Below, piece after piece: positions 16,953 to 26,211 of a stretch of 64,000 nt of DNA. Positions within the stretch are counted from its first letter, which is position 1. Every line of letters begins with the position of its first letter. Made by a program: the position numbers and the translations under genes. This DNA comes from Terrabacter sp040702505 (GTDB taxonomy: Bacteria; Actinomycetota; Actinomycetes; Actinomycetales; Dermatophilaceae): contig NZ_JBFBLC010000006.1 of assembly GCF_040702505.1 (NCBI RefSeq), positions 62,001 through 126,000 of the forward strand. The letters are read 5' to 3'. Below the pieces are notes generated by a model. That model was not told the origin of the DNA and made no database searches. It saw only the letters and a program-made list of their open reading frames with translations.

Positions 16953-17659
16953 CAGCGACCTCGCAGGAGCTTGTTGATGAGCACGTCCATCCCGATGTTC
17001 ACGGAGTTGATGGACCGCTGGCCCTTGCTCCGCGAGTAGTCGGTGTACATCACGTGGACGGGGTACTCCTCGTAGGTGGTGTGGTGTTCGGCCATGCGCG
17101 TGAGGAACTCGCTGGCCCAGCTCATGTCGTGGGACTTCATGTCGAGGACGCGGGCGAAGGACCGGCGGAAGACGCGCAGCCCCTGGTGGGCGTCGGTCAG
17201 CGCGATCCCGGAAGTGAGGCGCTCGAAGACCACCGCGGCCTTGAGCAGCGCCCGCCGCGAGGGCGACATGCCGTCGACGGAGCCGAGGAAGCGCGAGCCG
17301 ATGAGCACCTCGGTGTCCACCTTGCGCAGGTGCTCGACCATGGCCACGACGTCCTCGACCTGGTGCTGGCCGTCGGCGTCGAAGGTCACGAAGATCTCGG
17401 CGCCCGGGTCGCGCAGGGCGAAGTCGATGCCGGTCTGGTAGGCGGCGCCGGCGCCGAGGTTGACGGGGTGCTGGACGAGCCGCGCGCCCGCGGCGACGAT
17501 CTCCTCCGCGGAGTTGTCACGCGAGCCGTCGTCCACGGCGACGACGTTCGGGAAGTGCTCGCGCACGCGTTCGACGACCCCCCGCACGACCGGCCCCTCG
17601 TTGTAGCAGGGAACGACCACCCATACGTCCTCGTTGCGGCGTCTGGGGTCTGACTCCAT
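16952..17659 (-). CDS. GT2 glycosyltransferase, dolichol-phosphate-mannose-synthase-like (copy 1)
   Basis: The 235-residue soluble GT-A enzyme has VWVVVPCYNEGPVVRGVV, VVAVDDGSRDNSAEE, FVTFDADGQHQVEDV (the metal-binding DxD) and TDAHQGLRVF. These are the features of polyprenyl-phosphate mannose/glucose synthases. It probably charges a lipid-phosphate carrier with one sugar on the cytoplasmic face, for use by membrane GT-C enzymes outside. It lacks membrane helices, and the DUF2304 protein encoded next may supply the anchor. ATG 17659 has AAAGGACCAGGG upstream; a longer upstream frame lacks coding character and runs through the divergent promoter region. Confidence 0.9.
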   Translation of the reverse strand: MESDPRRRNEDVWVVVPCYNEGPVVRGVVERVREHFPNVVAVDDGSRDNSAEEIVAAGARLVQHPVNLGAGAAYQTGIDFALRDPGAEIFVTFDADGQHQVEDVVAMVEHLRKVDTEVLIGSRFLGSVDGMSPSRRALLKAAVVFERLTSGIALTDAHQGLRVFRRSFARVLDMKSHDMSWASEFLTRMAEHHTTYEEYPVHVMYTDYSRSKGQRSINSVNIGMDVLINKLLRGR

Positions 17660-17834
17660 GGAAACCCTGGTCCTTTGCGTGCGTCGGGAGAGCGGGTCAC
17701 GGCAGAAGCTAGACTGATCCGCGGTCACGCCCGCTCCGCCGGCTCGGAGCGAGCTGTCGGGCGATCTCCGTACCGACGAGCGGCGGTTCTCGCGTCGCGA
17801 CCGGCACGACCCTACCGGAACAGAATTGGAGACC

Positions 17835-18869
17835 GTGAGCACCCGCATGCGCAGCGTCATCGTACTTGGATATGGCGCGGAACCGCTGCTGGAGGAGGCG
17901 CTGACGGCCATCGCCGCCGACTGCGGCCCCGACGACGAGGTGGTGCTCGTCGACAACGGCATCGAGGGCCGCTCCGCACGCCAGGATGGCTGGCCCGCGG
18001 TCGTCCGGGTCGTCGGCCACGGGGAGAACACCGGCTTCGCCGGTGGCTGCGTGCGCGGCGCCGATGCCGCGACCGGCGAGGTCCTCGTCTTCGTCAACTC
18101 CGACGCCATCCTGCGACCGGGAGCGCTCGACGCCCTCACGCAGGCCCTCGCCGACCCCTCGGTCGGCATCGCCTGCGGCTGCCTGCGGCTGGCCGACCAG
18201 CCCGACCTCGTCAACTCCGTCGGCAACCCGCTCCACTTCAGCGGCATCTCGTGGGCCGGGGCGTGCGGGGAGCCGGCGAGCGAGCACGACACCCCCGGTG
18301 ACGTCGCCGTCGCCACGGGCGGCCTCCTGGCGATGCGACGCGAGGCGTGGGACGCCCTCGGCGGCTTCGACGAGCTCTTCTTCGCCTACAACGAGGACAC
18401 CGACCTGTCGCTGCGGACGTGGCTGCGCGGGTGGCGGGTGCGCTTCGTGCCGCAGGCCGTCGCCGACCACCACTACGAGTTCGGCCGGTCGCCGCTGAAG
18501 ATGTACCTCGTCGAGCGCAACCGGCTCATCACGGTCCTGACGACCTACCCCGATCGCCTGCTCCGCTCGGTCCTGCCGGCCGTGCTCGCGATGGAGCTGC
18601 TGCTGCTCGTGCAGGCGGTGCTCCAGGGCTGGTCCAAGCAGAAGCTGCGCTCCTGGTGGTGGCTGGCCCGCCACACCCGGCTGCTCCGGGCCCGTCGCCG
18701 CCGGGTCCAGGCCGACATCACCGCGAGCGACGAGGACATCGCCCGCCTGCTCGTCTCCAAGGTCGAGCCGCCGATGATGGCCCTGCCCCCGGGGATGGGC
18801 CTGGTCAACCGTGGCCTCGACGCCTACTGGCGCCGGGCCCGCAGGACGCTGGTCACCCGTGGAGGATGA
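17835..18869 (+). CDS. GT2 glycosyltransferase, rhamnosyltransferase (WbbL)-like
   Basis: The 344-residue protein starts SVIVLGYGAEPLLEEAL and has VVLVDNG, GHGENTGFAGGCVRGAD, VFVNSDAILRPGAL and GGFDELFFAYNEDTDLSLR. The NTGFAGG, NSDA and NEDTDL phrases are typical of rhamnosyltransferases of the WbbL type. A C-terminal hydrophobic patch (~245-265) may touch the membrane. I chose GTG 17835; TTG 17826 and ATG 17847 are in frame, and the GGAG at 17828-17831 fits the later starts loosely. A TAGACT -10-like box lies at 17710-17715. The gene overlaps the following flippase-like gene by 11 bases. Confidence 0.88.
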   Translation: MSTRMRSVIVLGYGAEPLLEEALTAIAADCGPDDEVVLVDNGIEGRSARQDGWPAVVRVVGHGENTGFAGGCVRGADAATGEVLVFVNSDAILRPGALDALTQALADPSVGIACGCLRLADQPDLVNSVGNPLHFSGISWAGACGEPASEHDTPGDVAVATGGLLAMRREAWDALGGFDELFFAYNEDTDLSLRTWLRGWRVRFVPQAVADHHYEFGRSPLKMYLVERNRLITVLTTYPDRLLRSVLPAVLAMELLLLVQAVLQGWSKQKLRSWWWLARHTRLLRARRRRVQADITASDEDIARLLVSKVEPPMMALPPGMGLVNRGLDAYWRRARRTLVTRGG

Positions 18870-20166
18870 CCTGACGCAGCGGGTGAGTCCCGAGGCCCGG
18901 CGGACGCCTCGCGCGTCGGCGATCGCCGCCCTGAGGAGCGGCACCGTCCGGGTGGCGGTCGGGCTCGGCTTCTTCGGCCTGTCGACGTACGCCTTCACCG
19001 CGGTCGTGCTGCGAGCCCTGGGCCCCGGCCAGTTCGCCGACTTCAACCTCTTCTGGGGGTTGGCCTACGGTCTCGGGCTCGGGGCGATGCTGCCCTTCGA
19101 GCAGGAGGTGAGCCGACGCACCGCCACCGCCGTGCACAGCGGCGGCCACGTCGGCCCGGTCCTCAGCGCGGCCGGCATCGTCTCGACGGCCTTCGGGGTG
19201 GCCCTGGCCCTCGTGGCGCTTCCGTTCGTGCTGGCGTCGGGTCACCCGGGTGCCGGGACGCTCTGGGTCATCACCCTGTGCGCGTTCCTGACCCTCGGGA
19301 TCGCCTACGTCTCCCGCGGCGCGCTCTCCGGGCGCGGCTCGTTCGGGCGCTACAGCGGGCAGCTCATCGCCGAGGGAAGCGTGCGGCTGGTCCTCGTCGG
19401 CGTCTGCGTGGTGGCCGGCTTCGCGTCGACGTGGGGGTATGCCGCGATCGTGCCGGTCGCGCTCACCGTCGCCGTCGCCCTGACCTGGCCCCGCAAGGAC
19501 CGTCCGGAGCGCACCTCGGTGCCGGTCGTGCGCAACATGGCGGGCATGATGGCGCCGCTGCTCGTCGCCTCGGTCATCTCCCTGACGCTCGTCAACCTCG
19601 GGCCGGTGGCGATCCGCTACGTCCAGGACTCGCCCAACCCCTCGCACGACGGCAGCTACCTCGCTGCGGCCTTCATCGCCCGGTTGCCGATCTTCGCCTT
19701 CGCCGCGGTCCAGGCGGTGCTCATGCCGCGACTGGCCCGCTCCGTCGCGCAGCGTGACGCCGCAGGTTTCCGGGGAACCGTGCTGCGCGTGCTGGCCCTG
19801 ACGGCTGCCCTCGGGGTGGTGGCCGTCGGCGCCGTCGCGGTCGCCGGACCGTGGCTCCTCGGGCTGCTGGGCGGACCGCAGTACCACCTGGGTCGCTTCG
19901 ACATGGTCCTGCTCACGGTGGGCTTCGCCTGCTACCTGCTCACCCTGGTGCTCCAGCCCGCCGCAGTGGCCCTGGGCCGGCACCGCGCGAGCGCCGGGAT
20001 CTGGGTGCTCGGTGCGGTGACGTTCCTGCTCGCCTGGCTGCTGCCGACCGACGCCTCCACCGCGGTGAGCCTCGCCGTCGCTGCGGTGAGCCTGACGGTC
20101 TCGGCCGGGCTGGCCACGCTCGTGTGGCGTGCGCTCGCCCGCGACTTCCCTCAGCGCACGGCGTAG
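18859..20166 (+). CDS. Flippase-like polysaccharide biosynthesis membrane protein
   Basis: The protein has ~435 residues and 10-12 hydrophobic segments arranged like Wzx/MurJ-type (MOP superfamily) flippases, with long helix pairs and few charges. It should move lipid-linked saccharides across the membrane, although no specific substrate can be read. The GTG at 18859 overlaps the end of the GT2 gene and has no ribosome site. A GTG at 18883 lies behind GGAGGA (18861-18866), but 16 bases away, so the exact start is unsure. The last 16 bases overlap the convergent membrane gene at 20151. Confidence 0.8.
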   Translation: MEDDLTQRVSPEARRTPRASAIAALRSGTVRVAVGLGFFGLSTYAFTAVVLRALGPGQFADFNLFWGLAYGLGLGAMLPFEQEVSRRTATAVHSGGHVGPVLSAAGIVSTAFGVALALVALPFVLASGHPGAGTLWVITLCAFLTLGIAYVSRGALSGRGSFGRYSGQLIAEGSVRLVLVGVCVVAGFASTWGYAAIVPVALTVAVALTWPRKDRPERTSVPVVRNMAGMMAPLLVASVISLTLVNLGPVAIRYVQDSPNPSHDGSYLAAAFIARLPIFAFAAVQAVLMPRLARSVAQRDAAGFRGTVLRVLALTAALGVVAVGAVAVAGPWLLGLLGGPQYHLGRFDMVLLTVGFACYLLTLVLQPAAVALGRHRASAGIWVLGAVTFLLAWLLPTDASTAVSLAVAAVSLTVSAGLATLVWRALARDFPQRTA

Positions 20167-21887
20167 AGGACGTAGCCCTCGTTCGCTGAGGCGTAGACCT
20201 TGGTCCACTTGGAGGGCAGGCTCGGGTGTCGCTTGCGCCACGGTGCCAACGCCCCGGTGCAGAAGCCGCACGGCGTCGCGTCCGCGGTGGCGGTGACGAG
20301 CAGGGCGTAGTCGCCGGCACCCGGCTGCCGCTTGCCGGTGATCGAGCGCACACCCGCATACCACCGCTTCGAGCCGCCGAACCACGGGCGCTGGTAGATG
20401 GGCAGCACCCGGGCGGTCTGCCAGTCGGTGTAGACGGTCGCCTGCTCGGGCAGCCGGAGCCGTGACAGCTCGGCCGAGACGCCGGCCAGCGGTGTCCCGC
20501 CGTTGGTCGCCAGCGTCGGAGCTGCAGAAGCGGCCCGGGCGACGGACACCGCGGGAAGGACCGCCACGAGCAGCGCGACCGCGGCGACGGCCAGCTGCTG
20601 CGCCCGGGGCCGTCCGGCGGCCGGGACGGCCCGGACGAGGACGCTCCGGACGAGGACGGCCAGGGCACCGCTGACGGCCAGGGCGATCCACGGCACGAAC
20701 TGGATCCAGTAGCGCTCGACGTCCAGTCGACCGGCCGGGTGCGAGGGGATGAAGAAGCCGCTGATCCCGACGAACAGGAGGTAGGAGACGAGCAGGCCTG
20801 CGGCGCTGACGCGCACGGCCGCGTTTCGCACGAAGATCGCCAGCGCGGCGATCGCGGCCAGCACCAGGAACCACACGCCGCCCGGCACGTGCCGCTCGAG
20901 CACGAGGCGGGGGATCATCGTCAGGTAGTCGACGCGGGGCAGTCCGACGAACTGGTCCATCACCGCCACGTCGGCCGGGTTCTTGGTGGTGCTCAGGTCC
21001 TGGCGGGTGAAGGTGTGCAGCTTCAGCAGCGGGTCGCCGTAGGCCAGGGCTCCGATGGCGACGTCGACGACGGCCCACAGCAGCACCGGGGCGGCCGTCA
21101 GCAGGGCGTTGCGCACGACCCGCCCGCGGACCCACAGCACCGCGACGACGGCCGGCCAGGCGAACAACGCGGTCTCGCGGGTCTCGAAGCTCCAGCCGAG
21201 CAGGAAGCCGGCGACGATGACGAGCAGGCCCGCCCAGCGGGCGTTCGCCAGCATCCGTCCGCGAGCGGCGACCGCGACCGCGAGCGCGGCCATGACGAGA
21301 GCCATCGAGGGGATGTCGGGGTAGTAGCGCGAGAGGGTTGTGAAGACGATCCAGTTGCTGAGCAGGAGCACGACGGCCGCGATGCCGGCAACGTGGCCCC
21401 ACCACCGCCGCCCGACGAGGTAGACGCAGCCTGCCAGGACCCCGGAGGCGATGATCGCGGGGAGGTAGAAGGTCGCGGGCGCGTGGCCGAAGGCGAGCAC
21501 GAGCGGCGCGAGCGGCAGGATCATGCCGTAGCGGGTGTAGCCGAGTGGCACCCAGGAGTGCTGCGGGAACTGGATGGCGGCCATGACGTAGTGCCACGGG
21601 TCGCTGCTGATGATCTCGGAGCGGAAGACCCAGGCGACGAGCATCGTCGCCGCCGTCACTGCCGCTGCCACCCCGAAGTCGACGCGCTTCCACGGCGAGC
21701 CCGCCAAGGCGTCCCTCGACACGTCCTGTGGCGCCTCCTCGACCGTTGTGGCGTCGCCCGGAGGCTCGGAGTCGCCCACACTGCCCTCGCCCGCGCGCGG
21801 CCTCGTGGTCTCGGTCACGCTCTCCGACGGTTCAGGCACGAGGGAATCGTATGCGAGTTGCTGGGCACCTCCCGCCACGACCGGCAT
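20151..21887 (-). CDS. GT-C-like polytopic membrane protein (PMT/ArnT-like architecture)
   Basis: The 578-residue protein has a ~95-residue hydrophilic N-terminus, 11-13 membrane segments and a ~140-residue extracytoplasmic C-terminal domain with several cysteines (TPCGFCTGALAPW). The first loop SEIISSDPWHYVMAAIQFP and later SRYYPDIPSMAL resemble GT-C transferases that use polyprenyl-phosphate sugars. ATG 21887 was chosen because GGGAG lies 6 bases upstream. The in-frame ATG further upstream (near 21994) lacks a site, and a frame to 22061 would run into the divergent amidase gene. It could use the lipid-sugar made by the DPM-like enzymes. Confidence 0.78.
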   Translation of the reverse strand: MPVVAGGAQQLAYDSLVPEPSESVTETTRPRAGEGSVGDSEPPGDATTVEEAPQDVSRDALAGSPWKRVDFGVAAAVTAATMLVAWVFRSEIISSDPWHYVMAAIQFPQHSWVPLGYTRYGMILPLAPLVLAFGHAPATFYLPAIIASGVLAGCVYLVGRRWWGHVAGIAAVVLLLSNWIVFTTLSRYYPDIPSMALVMAALAVAVAARGRMLANARWAGLLVIVAGFLLGWSFETRETALFAWPAVVAVLWVRGRVVRNALLTAAPVLLWAVVDVAIGALAYGDPLLKLHTFTRQDLSTTKNPADVAVMDQFVGLPRVDYLTMIPRLVLERHVPGGVWFLVLAAIAALAIFVRNAAVRVSAAGLLVSYLLFVGISGFFIPSHPAGRLDVERYWIQFVPWIALAVSGALAVLVRSVLVRAVPAAGRPRAQQLAVAAVALLVAVLPAVSVARAASAAPTLATNGGTPLAGVSAELSRLRLPEQATVYTDWQTARVLPIYQRPWFGGSKRWYAGVRSITGKRQPGAGDYALLVTATADATPCGFCTGALAPWRKRHPSLPSKWTKVYASANEGYVLYAVR

Positions 21888-22002
21888 CTTCAGCTCCCGG
21901 GCGAGCCGGTCGCGGGCCGTCGGGTCCGCCGCCCGAGGGGTTGGTGCGAAATTCGGCGTGCCCTGGACGTGCCCTGCGTCCACAGCGGACATATCGTCAT
22001 GA

Positions 22003-22023
22003 ACCGGACATTCCCTGTCCGGT
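22003..22023. promoter_or_regulatory. 8-bp inverted repeat upstream of the amidase gene
   Basis: ACCGGACA (22003-22010) and TGTCCGGT (22016-22023) are perfect complements separated by TTCCC. The element ends six bases before the ribosome-binding site of the amidase gene at 22042. It lies 115 bases upstream of the divergent membrane gene's start. It could be an operator or an mRNA hairpin controlling access to the site. Confidence 0.55.
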
Positions 22024-22041
22024 GGCTCGAAGGGACAGCTC

Positions 22042-24546
22042 ATGACTCCATCCGCACACACCGATCACGGCGACCGACATCGCACCGGCCGCTGGGGCAA
22101 CAGACTTCGCGGCGCCGGCCTGGCGGCGCCCGTCGTGGTCGTGCTCGGCGCCGCACTCTGCGCCGGCACCGCCGTGGCGGCGCCACCCGACCGACCCACG
22201 GCCCTGGCCGGCGCGCCCGACTACGCCGCACTCGCAGTCGACCAGGCACCCGCGGTCGGCCACGCACCCGCGGTCGGCCAGGCCCGCGGCCCCGCGGTCC
22301 CACCGCGCGTGACCCGGCTGCCCATCCCCGCGGTCGCCGCCGCCAAGAGGGCGGCGGCGCCCGCCTCCGGAGACCGGCTCGCGGCAGCCACCACCCGACT
22401 CGGGGTGCCGTTCGACGTGGCGGGCGTGAGCTTCTCCGGCACCGCACCGAACGGACTGGCGGTCGAGGTCCGGACCCGTGACACCCACGGCTGGAGTGCC
22501 TGGCGGCCCGTCGACATCGACTCCCAGGACGGACCCGACCCCGGCTCGGTCGAGGCGCGCCGGCAGAAGGCCGGATCCGCAGCCGTGACGGCCGCGGGCT
22601 CTGACGGCATCGACGTCCGCGTCACGAGCAAGGCAGGCGCGGTGCCCCGCGACCTCACGCTCACCGTGGTCGACGGCGGCAGCGATCCGTCCGACGCCAC
22701 GCTCACGCCGACTCCCGTCGCCACGGCGACGCCCTCCGCCGGGCCTGCCCGGACCGCCGCGGCCTCCACGGGGACGGTCCAGACGGCGGCCCTCGACACG
22801 ACGGCGGCCACGACGACCCCTGCGGTGCAGGCAGTCGCGGCGTCGACGTCGTCCGTGAGCCCGCCTGCCATCGTCACGCGCGCGCAGTGGGGCGCGGACG
22901 AGAGGCTGATGCCCTGCCAGCCCGACCGGCTCGCCGGCTTCAAGGCCGCGGTCGTGCACCACACCGTCGACACCAACAGCTACACCGCCGCGCAGGCGCC
23001 GGCGCTCATGCGGGCGATCTTCGCCTTCCACACCCAGAGCCGTGGCTGGTGCGACATCGGCTACAACTTCCTCGTCGATCGCTACGGCCGTATCTACGAG
23101 GGCCGCAAGGGCAGCATCAGCGGTTTCACGCAGGGCGCGCAGAGCGGCGGCTTCAACCACTCCACGTTCGGCGTGTCCGTGATCGGGGACTTCACGTCGG
23201 TCAAGTTCCCCAGCGCGGTGCAGTCGTCGGTGGCCAGGGTCATCGCCTGGGAGGCCGACCGCTCGCCCTTCGACCCGGCCTCGACCGTGAGGCTGCAGTC
23301 GGGTGGCAGCACTCGCTACGCCTCCGGCGTGTGGGTCACGAAGCCCCGGGTCATGGGCCACCGCGACCTCAGCCTGACCAGCTGCCCAGGTGACTCGGCC
23401 TACCCGCAGGTGGCCGCCATCCGCTCGTCGGCGGCCTCGCAGTGGCGCGCCGGCCAGTACGTCGGCGTCGCCGGCAAGTACACGCCGGTCGCCGCCCGCC
23501 GGTTCATCGACACGCGGTCGGGTGTGGGCGCCCCACGCGGGCTGCTGGCGCCCTGGGGCGCTGTGACCATCCGCCCGGCGGGCCTGCCCGCGGATGTCAC
23601 CGCCGTCACCGTCAACCTCACGACCACGGCGGCCTCGGCCAACACCTCCATCGCCGCCTATCCCGCCGGGCAAGCGCCCCGCAGCTCCTCGGTCCTGAGC
23701 ACGAGCCCCGGCCGCACGACCGCCACTGCGGTGACGGTGGGCATCGGCGCCGGAGGGGCGATCACGCTGCGCAACGCCGGCGGCGGGGTGCACCTCATCG
23801 CCGACCTCGCCGGCTACTACTCGAAGGGCTCCTCCGCCGGCCTGTCGGGCTCCTTCCGCAGGGTGCTCGACACCCGGTCGGGCCTGGGCGCACCGGTCCA
23901 GCAGGTCACTCCGTCGCGCCCGCTCACGCTCACGATCGGCGGCCTCCCGGCCGGCACGCGCGCCGTCAACCTCAACCTGACCGCGACGCGCGCGCAGGGC
24001 GACGGCTTCCTCACCGCATACGCCGGCGGTGCGGCCCGCCCGGGGACGTCCAACCTCAACTACGCCGCGGGCGGCACCGTGGCCAACCTCGCGACCGTCC
24101 CCGTCGGGCCGGGCGGCACCGTGACGATCCACGCCTCCGCCGCCACGGACGTCGTCGCCGACCTGGCCGGGTTCTTCGTCACGGGTGGGGGCTCCCGCTT
24201 CACGCCGGTCAGCCCGCGCCGAGTGCTCGACACACGCTACGGCTGGGCGTCGGCATACGCACCGCTCGTCGCCAGCCGTCCGCTGGACGTCACCCTGGCC
24301 GGCGTCCCCTCGTCGGCGACGGGGGTGGCCTTCGCGCTGACCGGCACGAACGCCACGCAGCCGGCGGCCGTCACGGCATACCCGACGGGCTTCCCGCGGC
24401 CCAACACCTCCTACCTCAACCCGGTCCCGCGTCAGGTGGTCTCGGGCCTGGTGGTGTCGGGCATCAAGTCGTCGAGCGTCGCGCTCGCCAGCACGGGCGG
24501 TTCGGTCGACCTGATCGCCGACCTGCTCGGCTACTACGGCGGCTAG
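22042..24546 (+). CDS. Secreted peptidoglycan-recognition (amidase_2-type) protein with three C-terminal surface repeats
   Basis: The 834-residue protein has a Tat/Sec-like signal (basic start, then VVVVLGAALCAGTAVAAPP) and an Ala/Thr-rich region to ~290. A PGRP/N-acetylmuramoyl-L-alanine amidase domain covers ~290-470. Zinc-ligand candidates are H306 (in VVHHTVD), H440 (GHRD) and C448 (TSCPG), with GYNFLVDRYGRIYEGR between. Three ~110-residue repeats follow, each starting RRxxDTR and ending LIADLxGYY, a module common on actinobacterial exported enzymes. It should cut or bind peptidoglycan outside the cell. GAAGGGA precedes ATG 22042. A strong hairpin follows the stop. Confidence 0.92.
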   Translation: MTPSAHTDHGDRHRTGRWGNRLRGAGLAAPVVVVLGAALCAGTAVAAPPDRPTALAGAPDYAALAVDQAPAVGHAPAVGQARGPAVPPRVTRLPIPAVAAAKRAAAPASGDRLAAATTRLGVPFDVAGVSFSGTAPNGLAVEVRTRDTHGWSAWRPVDIDSQDGPDPGSVEARRQKAGSAAVTAAGSDGIDVRVTSKAGAVPRDLTLTVVDGGSDPSDATLTPTPVATATPSAGPARTAAASTGTVQTAALDTTAATTTPAVQAVAASTSSVSPPAIVTRAQWGADERLMPCQPDRLAGFKAAVVHHTVDTNSYTAAQAPALMRAIFAFHTQSRGWCDIGYNFLVDRYGRIYEGRKGSISGFTQGAQSGGFNHSTFGVSVIGDFTSVKFPSAVQSSVARVIAWEADRSPFDPASTVRLQSGGSTRYASGVWVTKPRVMGHRDLSLTSCPGDSAYPQVAAIRSSAASQWRAGQYVGVAGKYTPVAARRFIDTRSGVGAPRGLLAPWGAVTIRPAGLPADVTAVTVNLTTTAASANTSIAAYPAGQAPRSSSVLSTSPGRTTATAVTVGIGAGGAITLRNAGGGVHLIADLAGYYSKGSSAGLSGSFRRVLDTRSGLGAPVQQVTPSRPLTLTIGGLPAGTRAVNLNLTATRAQGDGFLTAYAGGAARPGTSNLNYAAGGTVANLATVPVGPGGTVTIHASAATDVVADLAGFFVTGGGSRFTPVSPRRVLDTRYGWASAYAPLVASRPLDVTLAGVPSSATGVAFALTGTNATQPAAVTAYPTGFPRPNTSYLNPVPRQVVSGLVVSGIKSSSVALASTGGSVDLIADLLGYYGG

Positions 24547-24555
24547 CCGCACGCG

Positions 24556-24593
24556 CGGACGGTCCTCCCCGCCTGGGCGAGGAGGACCGTCCG
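24556..24593. terminator. Bidirectional terminator between the amidase gene and scoB
   Basis: A perfect 13-bp stem pairs 24556-24568 (CGGACGGTCCTCC) with 24581-24593, with a 12-base loop. It lies in the 63-bp gap between two convergent stop codons and can act in both directions. No T-tract follows. Confidence 0.85.
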
Positions 24594-24609
24594 GTGTTCG
24601 GTCGGCGGG

Positions 24610-25245
24610 TCAGAGCGCCACGGTGATCTCCGGCTCGGTGCGCTCGCGGACCTCCTCGACGGTGACCCCGGGCGCCAGCTCGCGCAGCACGAGCCCCTTC
24701 TCGGTGACGTCCAGGACGCAGAGGTCGGTGATGATCCGCTGCACCACGGCACGGCCCGTGTAGGGCAGGGAGCACTCGTTCACGATCTTGTAGGAGCCGT
24801 CGCGGGCGTTGTGCTCCATGAGCACGATGACCTTCTTCGCCCCGTGGACGAGGTCCATGGCCCCGCCCATGCCCTTGACCATCTTGCCGGGGATCATCCA
24901 GTTGGCGATGTCACCGTGCTGCGAGACCTGCATGGCCCCGAGGATCGCGGCGTCGACCTTGCCGCCGCGGATCATGCCGAAGCTCGTCGCCGAGTCGAAG
25001 AACGCCGCGCCCTTGCGCAGGGTCACGGTCTCCTTGCCCGCGTTGATGAGGTCGGGGTCCTCGTCCCCGTCGAACGGGTAGGCGCCGACGCCGAGGATGC
25101 CGTTCTCGGACTGCAGGACGATCTCGACGTCGTCCGGGACGTAGTTGGGCACCAGGGTGGGCAGCCCGATGCCGAGGTTGACGTAGGCGCCGTCGGACAG
25201 CTCGGCCGCGGCGCGCGCCGCCATCTGCTCACGGGTCAGGGCCAT
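24610..25245 (-). CDS. scoB: 3-oxoacid CoA-transferase subunit B
   Basis: The 211-residue protein has NLGIGLPTLVPNY and the catalytic-glutamate motif SENGILGVG of class I CoA-transferase beta subunits, then GGKVDAAILGAMQVS and MDLVHGAKKVIV. With subunit A it should move CoA from succinyl-CoA to acetoacetate or a similar 3-oxoacid in the cytoplasm. The ATG lies three bases after the scoA stop, so the two are co-translated. It shows no link to the surrounding wall genes and looks like an ordinary metabolic insertion. Confidence 0.95.
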   Translation of the reverse strand: MALTREQMAARAAAELSDGAYVNLGIGLPTLVPNYVPDDVEIVLQSENGILGVGAYPFDGDEDPDLINAGKETVTLRKGAAFFDSATSFGMIRGGKVDAAILGAMQVSQHGDIANWMIPGKMVKGMGGAMDLVHGAKKVIVLMEHNARDGSYKIVNECSLPYTGRAVVQRIITDLCVLDVTEKGLVLRELAPGVTVEEVRERTEPEITVAL

Positions 25246-25248
25246 GGC

Positions 25249-26091
25249 TCAGGCCTCCTTGCTGTCGGTCGCGGGGGTCTCGCTGCCGGCGCCCGCCCCG
25301 GCGGGCGCCTCGGTGCCGTCGTTCCGCGGGCGCACGGTGCGCCGCTCGATCCGCTTCTCCGCGGCCTGTTCGGGGGTCAGCGGCAGCACCCGCTGCACGA
25401 AGATGCCCGGCAGGTGGATCTCGTCGGGGTCGAGCTCGCCCGGCTCGACGAGCTGCTCGACCTCGGCGACGGTGATGCGTCCGGCCATGGCACACAGCGG
25501 GTTGAAGTTGCGGGCCGACTGGTTGAAGACGAGGTTTCCGTGCCGGTCGCCCTTGGCGGCGCGCACGAGGCCGAAGTCGGTGGTGATGGCCTGCTCGAGC
25601 ACGAAGGTCCTCGTCTCGCCCATCCACTCGAAGTCCTGGGTCTGCTTGGGCGGCGAGGCGACGGCGACGTTGCCGGCCTCGTCGTAGCGCCAGGGCAGCC
25701 CGCCCTCGGCGATCTGGGTGCCCACGCCGGTCATGGTGAAGAAGGCGGCGATGCCGGAGCCGCCGGCCCGCAGGCGCTCGGCCAGCGTGCCCTGCGGCGT
25801 CAGCTCGACCTCGAGCTCGCCCGAGAGGTACTGCCGCTCGAACTCCTTGTTCTCCCCGACGTACGAGCTCACCATGCGGCGGATCCGCTTGTCGCGCAGG
25901 AGCACTCCGAGCCCCCAGTCGTCGACGCCGCAGTTGTTGGAGACCGCCTCGAGATCGCTGGTGCCGGCGTCGTGGATCGCCGCGATGAGGACGGAGGGGA
26001 TGCCGCAGAGGCCGAAACCGCCGACGGAGAGCGACATTCCGTCGCGGATCCCGGCGATGGCCTCCTGGGGTGTGGAGACGACTTTGTCCAT
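25249..26091 (-). CDS. scoA: 3-oxoacid CoA-transferase subunit A
   Basis: The 280-residue protein starts MDKVVSTPQEAIAGIRDGMS and has the glycine-rich GGFGLCGIPSVLI CoA-binding motif, NNCGVDDWGLG, and VRAAKGDRHGNLVF. These are classic alpha-subunit features of class I CoA-transferases. The last ~40 residues are a Pro/Ala/Gly-rich tail not needed for the fold. The in-frame extension upstream of ATG 26091 is shadow sequence. The promoter region is shared with the divergent peptidoglycan-binding gene and contains a perfect 20-bp palindrome. Confidence 0.95.
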   Translation of the reverse strand: MDKVVSTPQEAIAGIRDGMSLSVGGFGLCGIPSVLIAAIHDAGTSDLEAVSNNCGVDDWGLGVLLRDKRIRRMVSSYVGENKEFERQYLSGELEVELTPQGTLAERLRAGGSGIAAFFTMTGVGTQIAEGGLPWRYDEAGNVAVASPPKQTQDFEWMGETRTFVLEQAITTDFGLVRAAKGDRHGNLVFNQSARNFNPLCAMAGRITVAEVEQLVEPGELDPDEIHLPGIFVQRVLPLTPEQAAEKRIERRTVRPRNDGTEAPAGAGAGSETPATDSKEA

Positions 26092-26211
26092 GTGCCGGAC
26101 TCTATCCGCGCCATGCCGCTCCCGGGCCGTGGGGTGAGCCCACACGGTGCGTCGGCCTGTGGTGGCGGGCCCCACGTAGGCCGTACACGCTGACCGTCGG
26201 GTGGCGCCGAC

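Noticed and set aside
20739..22481. Plus-strand 580-codon open frame
   Set aside because: Shadow of the GT-C-like membrane gene running into another frame of the amidase gene; no coding signature.
24610..26091. scoAB as part of the wall-polymer pathway
   Set aside because: The reaction is ketone-body or 3-oxoacid metabolism; adjacency alone does not support a link.
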